From Nageia nagi (lineage: Eukaryota > Pinophyta), in NCBI GenBank assembly GCA_050084985.1, contig JBITNC010000001.1:58032001-58096000 (forward strand): a stretch of DNA of 64,000 bases, given 5' to 3'. This document shows, in pieces, positions 59,233-64,000 of this stretch. The notes beneath the pieces are model-generated. The model was given only the letters and a program-made list of their open reading frames with translations, did not search any database and was not told the origin of the DNA. The position numbers and the translations under genes were made by a program. Within the stretch, counting starts at the first letter, position 1; the number at the start of each line of letters is the position of its first letter.

Positions 59233-61074
59233 TGTTATTCTTGCAAAATTACAATCTAAATGAGGTGATATTCTTTACATTCATTATTCTTTCATTCATT
59301 CATTCATTTTCCTAATAAAACCCCTTCTATACTTCCTAGTTTCTTATTCCCCTTTCTCTCATTTGTAATATATTTTTACAAAAATTCAGTCTTGAGTTCA
59401 CATTGTATATACTTAATCTTTTTCTTAAGAGTCTTGTATTATATGTGCTTTTAGTCAAATATAGTTTTGTTTAAAGTATTTTTGGGATATGACATATTTT
59501 TGGGTCCTAGTCAAGAAATGTTATTCAAAATCATCATTTTGTTATAAGGTAGGTGTTGATTATACATAGTTTAATGAGTCATGTCTAGGAAAATGTGTAT
59601 AAGTCATAGGCTGAAGAGTATCCATTTTGTAAAATTGGCTAATTCATTTCTAATAATTTTCTAGGTCTAATTTGGGTCTTATTTTTGGGTATTATTGTAT
59701 AGAGTTTGTCTATTCATCTAAGTTAATTTTGGATTCTATCCTAAGTCCAGTTACTTAAATGTTGGATTTGTATAGTCTGGGGGCTATTTTCTATCCCTAT
59801 TGTACATAGTTGTTAGTTTTGGTTAAGTTATGAAATGGGCCCTATTGTAAGAGTCAAATGAAGTAAGACCCATGAAAATCAAGAGTTTACATCATACTTT
59901 TTGATGGAAATAAGTGGGCTTAGATGACTTAATTAGCAGGTGATACTAATAGTTATTCAAGGCAAGAGATATTCACAAGCTTATATTCAATAAACCCACC
60001 AATTTTGAGCAATGACATCACACTTTTAGGAGAAATCAAAGGGTGATAAGTTCCATAGATATTTAGCAACCCTCACCAAAGCATAACAAGGTTTGTTAGG
60101 GACAAGTACTGTAAGAGGAGGGGAACACCTGGGTCCACTTAATCAAGAGTTTATGACCCTTGAGACTTTGCCAAAATATCGAATACAACTCTTTTCCATG
60201 TGGTAGTAGTAGTTCACTTTCAAGTTTGAATGGTACATGTTCCTTTACCCTTACAATGATTTCAACTTGGAGTTACAAGATAAAAATATTTAATGGTTGT
60301 AGAGAGTTAGGTGGTCATCGATTGTGAGATAAATTGATTGTACTTGTAAATATGGTAGACCATACCTCATAAATGTAGGATCAGTTATAGATTCACCATG
60401 GTTAAAAAAAAAATGATAGATTACAGTTGGATTGTTACAAAGATTGAAAGTCTAAAAATTCTCAAGTATAAGCATTGAATCAGGACCATGTTGTATAATT
60501 AGTTACTACTATAGATTATTTTGTACATATTGTAAATATTTAAATTTATAATGTTCTTAGTCAAAAAGGTAGTTGTAGTCATTAATGGTGGACAACCACC
60601 CATTTTGTAAATAGAACATTATAAATAGTGGATTGATAGAGGTCCAAAAGGTTAGATATTTTAGCAAAGTTGCCCATTGTAAGAAGTATTTTCATGTATG
60701 ATAATGTAAAGTTATGATATTTTTCCCTCTACATTTTATGGCTCTAGTTGTGTTATTCTTAGTCTTGGCTATGGATTACTTCCTATGTAGTGATGCTCAA
60801 GCTTACTAGTTTAGTTTGCTTTCATGTTATTTGCTTTCCTTGCTTAGTAGTTTAGGTTTTGATTTCTTTCATGTTACTCTTGACATCTTTTATCTCTTTC
60901 TTGTAACTTTTGATCTTCTTTATAGATAGGAACCAACCTATAACTTGTAGATTGAGTAGAAAACCCCCATGAGTGCATTGTCCCACCACTTTTGCTCTTT
61001 AATGAACCCTACTATTATCAAGAAATGGAGAATTTACTAGACCAAACCCTTAGGTTACATTATACCGATCAATA
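59233..61074 (+). repeat. Tat-C 3' LTR
   Basis: Begins TGTTATTCTTGCAAAATTAC and ends ...ACCGATCAATA, followed by GTTTA. It is co-linear with 36,608-38,541 but lacks a short part around 60,740 (between the TGTG repeats and ATTCTTAGTCTT). Confidence 0.92.
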
Positions 61075-61283
61075 GTTTAAATCATGCATATTGTCAAACA
61101 ATTTACATGCCTTCTCTACACTTCCATATTTTACATACATATCTACCAAGGCATTCACAACCATAACATTTGATAGAAATTTACTTTTAAAGAGTCTTTG
61201 ATGTATGTATAAACCCTATTACAAATCTCCCAATTTGGTGTGTACTTTGAGAAAAATGTAAAAGATCAATTGATATGTTTGGA
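61075..61283 (-). pseudogene. PPR pseudogene, 5' fragment
   Basis: Minus strand, from the edge of the chromovirus LTR: PNISIDLLHF, then after one frameshift LKVHTKLGDL**GLYIHQ, RLFKSKFLSNVMVVNALVDM and YVKYGSVEKACKLFDNMHDL. NALVDMY-x-K-x-GS-x-EKA-x-KLFD is the P-L-S type PPR signature. TKLGDL-x2-G-x-YIH is the usual linker before it. The frame runs straight into the fragment at 36,607 when Tat-C is removed. The upstream part of the gene would lie beyond the window, on the far side of the chromovirus-like element. Confidence 0.9.
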
Positions 61284-61694
61284 TGTTACAATGCTACAAA
61301 TATGAAAGGGAAATATTGCAAAAATGTAATGAATATCAAATTGAAATAGGAAAATGACAACTAATTTAGTGGAAATAACAGAGCATGCATTGATAAATAG
61401 AACATGAAATAGCAACAATAAGTAGATAAGGATAGGGTTTTATTGAATAGTAACAAAATCATAGGTCTCTTGGAGGGGGATACCTCCTTACAACTCCAAA
61501 AGTGAAAATAATATTCAAGATACCTTTCTCCACACACTACTACCTATTTAGAATATACTAACCCTAACCCTAATAGTAATGCAAGATCGAGCCCTACCCT
61601 TATAATCATAATATTATGGTTTACAATATAGGCTGACAATTTAATTAAAATAACTAATACCAACACTAAAATGTTAGGATGTAGGATCCTAACA
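61284..61694 (-). repeat. 3' LTR of chromovirus-like element
   Basis: The minus strand begins TGTTAGGATCCTACATCCTA at 61,694 and probably ends ...GCATTGTAACA at 61,284 (TGTTA...TAACA ends). The left boundary is set by the point where PPR sequence begins; the other LTR is outside the window. It contains a short ACCCTAACCCTAA stretch. Confidence 0.65.
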
Positions 61695-61699
61695 TGCCA

Positions 61700-62130
61700 C
61701 CCCTCTTGGCATGAAGCTTTATCCTCAAAGCTTGAATTGTGGAAATTATTGCTATAGCGGATGAAGTATTCCCCATGTTGCATATTCTAGTTCCATGCCC
61801 TGTCACTACATAAGGACTTATGTGATGGAGCGGTTATGAAGCTATCATGAATGTTGATCCAAAATTGCCTTAGGTATGACTACCATTGATCCATCCTTTG
61901 CAAACTTAGGTAATTATGTCTAAACCTGAACCTTCAATCCAACCACTTTCTTGAGATAGAATACATGAAACATTGGGTGAATCTTGGAAGAATTAGGAAG
62001 CTTCAATTTGTATGTAGCTGGGCCAATGCATTGCAACACCTTGTAGGGACCATAAAACTTTATGGCTAATTTTTGAGGGCCTTTTATTTTTAAGGATTTC
62101 TAGTGATAAGATTGCAACCTTAGAAAGATC
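61700..62130 (-). pseudogene. Integrase C-terminus with degraded chromodomain
   Basis: [53 protein letters not shown] and FYLKK are the GPY/F region of chromovirus integrases. After DGSMVVIPKAILDQ a block with YATWG and FPQFKL, then FEDKASCQEG (61,725-61,700), corresponds to EATWE...FP-x-FxLEDK of the chromodomain end. Chromodomains direct insertion by binding histone marks. Confidence 0.75.
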
Positions 62131-62199
62131 ATGTCATCTACTTGGAACTCCCTTTTGACATGTTGTTGATTAGCCTATTTCTTCATATGGTGTTAGGCT

Positions 62200-62960
62200 A
62201 TCTAAAGGTTATCCTTAAGCAAATGGATAATATCATCTTGAGTAACTAATGCCAAGTCAACTGCCTAAAATTTATTGGTAACTACAATATACGAGGTGAC
62301 TGTGGGTGGAGCTTAACCATACACTGCTTCATAGGGGGTCATCTTATTGGCAAAATGATAAGATGTATTATACCACCACTCAGCTAAGGGAAGCCATTGT
62401 ACCCAATGCATAGGTTATGCTAATGCATAATAACATAAATATGTTTCCAAATATTTATTGATAATTTTAGTTTGACCATTAGTTTATGGGTGATATGTTG
62501 AGCTCATGATTAGTTGGGTACCTTGTAGCTTGAAAAGCTCTTGCCAAAAATGGCTTGTAAAAGTGGGATCATGATCACTAAAAATTGTTTCTAGCATGCC
62601 ATATAGTTTAAAAATTATATCTAGGAATAATTATGCCACTGTCACTGCCTTGTAGGGATGATCCAATGACCTAAAATGAGCATATTTGGATAATCGATCA
62701 ACCACCACTAGAATAATTGATTTACCATTGGATTTAGGTAGGCCTTCAATGAAATCCATTGAGATATTGTTCCATGTACAATTAGGTATAAGAAGAGGTT
62801 GAAGGAGTCTTGAAGTACCCACTATCTCACCCTTTTGTCATTGACACACATCACAAGCTAACACAAACCACTTGATATCCAATTTCATATCTACCCAATA
62901 GAACAATCGTGCCACCCACTTATAAGTTTCAAAAATCCATCATATCCTGATGTAGGTGCG
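62200..62960 (-). pseudogene. Chromovirus-like integrase core
   Basis: [40 protein letters not shown] and [18 protein letters not shown] (first Asp in SMDFI), then TIFSDHDPTFTSHFWQELFK (second Asp), STYHP*TNGQTK (the Glu of the usual Q-x-E has become Lys) and EWWYNTSYHF. CX2C zinc residues are not clear. Confidence 0.85.
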
Positions 62961-63199
62961 GAATGCAATTAAGCAAGTATTTCTTATTTACATTTTGAAA
63001 GAGAGTAACAAAATTTGACCTTTGAATCTCAAAATAGCATCATGCCATGTGTGGTGTGGTTTACTCGTAGGGTCTTGAGTGATTTGTTTTAACAATTTTT
63101 AGGTGGAGCTATCCTTTGCCCACTCCTATTTAACTTTATCCAACCATTGAAGAATAAGAGATGAAAGAGATTTTAGTGCTACCTAATCTTCAAATTTTC

Positions 63200-64000
63200 T
63201 AGATAAAGCATCGAAAACCACATTCTCTTTACCTTTATAGTATACTATCTCATTATCGTACCCTAGTAGTTTGGTCACCCATTTTTTTTTGCTCAGGTGT
63301 AGAAATACATTGCTCAATGAAAAATTTCAAATTGTGAGGATCCTTGAGGATGATGAAATGGCAACCAATGAGATATGGTCTCCAGCATTGAACTACATGA
63401 ATGATGGCAAGCATTTCTTTTTCATAGGTGGATTTACCCAAATTTTTACTAGAAAGTGCTCTACTAGTGAATGCTAAGGGATGCCCTTCCTGCATCAATA
63501 CTACCCTGATTCCTACTCCATAAGCATCACTTTCTATCATAAAGGTTTTAGAAAAATCTATCATTACTAATATCAAGGTGGTACACATTGCATCCTTGAT
63601 CTTATGGAAAGTTACCTCAGCTTGAGGGGACCATTGGAATGCATTATTTTTCAACAACATTGTTAGAAGTGCTGCAATCTTATCATAATCTTTCACAAAT
63701 TTCCTATAATAATTGATCAACCTAAGAATCCTTGGAGACTTTTCAAGGATGTAGGAATAGACCAATTTTGCATGTTAGTAATATTATGTGGATCCACCTT
63801 AACTCCCTCTTCAAATATAATGTGACCTAAGTAGTCAATTTTCCTCTTGCCAAATGAACATTTTGATTTTTTTGCCTATAGCCAGTGTTCCCATAAAATT
63901 TGTAAGGTTTTGTAAACATGTGCCATGTGTTCCTACCACATCTTACTGTAGATCAAAATATCATCAAAGAAAACTAAAATGAACTTCTTAAAAAATGGAT
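63200..64000 (-). pseudogene. Chromovirus-like reverse transcriptase and RNase H (partial)
   Basis: The RT end reads FILVFFDDILIYSKMW (catalytic FFDD at 63,960-63,971, intact), KSKCSFGKRKIDYLGHII and VKVDPHNITNMQNW. One frameshift later, LINYYRKFVKDYDKIAALLT, FQWSPQAEVTFHKIKDAM, FMIESDAYGVGIRVVLMQEG and HPLAFTSRALSSKN follow, then STYEKEMLAIIHVVQCWRPY. Asp (ESDA) and Glu (YEKE) of RNase H are present. The frame 63,765-63,253 is open for 170 codons. Confidence 0.9.

Larger units (their letters stand above)
36608..61074 (+). mobile_element. Tat-C: Tat/Ogre-like Ty3 retrotransposon with nested insertions
   Basis: LTRs at 36,608-38,541 and 59,233-61,074 with a perfect 5 bp duplication (GTTTA) flank the same gene order as in Tat-B. 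The span of 24.5 kb is explained by a CACTA element (46,037-51,733) and an LTR element (53,477-58,022), both inside ORF3. Without them it is about 14.2 kb. It interrupts the PPR pseudogene. Confidence 0.93.
61284..64000 (-). mobile_element. Chromovirus-like Ty3 retrotransposon, minus strand, partial
   Basis: From right to left: RT with FFDD, RNase H, integrase, a C-terminal region with a chromodomain-like end, polypurine tract (AAGAGGGGTGGCA, minus, 61,707-61,695) and 3' LTR. The 5' part lies outside the window. It is decayed but less than the Tat elements. Confidence 0.85.

Noticed and set aside
61558-61575. ACCCTAACCCTAA telomere-like stretch
   Set aside because: Only two units inside an LTR; chance is enough to explain it.
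1-64000. tRNA, rRNA and known small RNA genes
   Set aside because: No cloverleaf with A/B boxes or rRNA block was recognised by eye; only tRNA-complementary primer sites of LTR elements were found.

Overview
This window is plant nuclear DNA that is AT-rich, almost free of CpG and packed with decayed, nested transposable elements. The only trace of a host gene is a pentatricopeptide-repeat (PPR) pseudogene, whose residues look like the long PPR genes common in seed plants. The mix of lineages (Tat/Ogre-like Ty3 elements of about 14 kb, Ty1/copia, a chromovirus-like Ty3, a CACTA DNA transposon, a plant-mobile-domain relic) and the heavy decay fit a very large seed-plant genome. A gymnosperm is plausible but is inference. 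No intact gene, rRNA, tRNA or CRISPR array was found.

Layout. 1.3-2.4 kb: minus-strand plant mobile domain (PMD) pseudogene. 3.58 kb: possible start of an LTR. 5.15-19.66 kb: minus-strand Tat-like element (Tat-A) with gag, protease, an extra RNase H, RT, RNase H and integrase. It is cut inside the integrase YYPQ motif by a complete Ty1/copia element (6442-14104, target duplication GAGGG/AAGGG). 19.66-22.09 kb: LTR-like sequence of Tat-A relatives with a ~100 bp tandem repeat. 22,099-36,091: Tat-B, plus strand, with both LTRs and a long extra ORF after integrase. 36.10-36.61 kb: remains of the PPR locus. 36,608-61,074: Tat-C, a sister of Tat-B, with perfect target duplication GTTTA. Tat-C carries a 5.7 kb CACTA element (46,037-51,733) and a non-autonomous minus-strand Ty3-like element (53,477-58,022, duplication GGTAG). 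The latter in turn holds a young, CpG-rich small-LTR element (55,436-57,618, duplication AAATC). 61.08-61.28 kb: the other half of the PPR pseudogene. 61,284 to the window end: minus-strand chromovirus-like Ty3 element.

How it fits together. The deepest stack is four layers: PPR pseudogene, Tat-C, 4.5 kb Ty3 derivative, small LTR element. Removing the two inserts from Tat-C leaves about 14.2 kb, which matches Tat-B at 14.0 kb. Two things stand out in the Tat family. First, a second RNase H with D-E-D residues lies between protease and RT in all three copies. Second, Tat-B and Tat-C share a long unrecognised 3' ORF with an N-terminal conserved domain, a charged linker and a coiled coil. The Tat-B LTRs carry a 78 bp tandem array whose core reads as CpG-decayed TGACGTCA sites. 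In-frame stops are almost all explained by C-to-T or G-to-A changes at Gln and Trp codons, as expected from long cytosine methylation.
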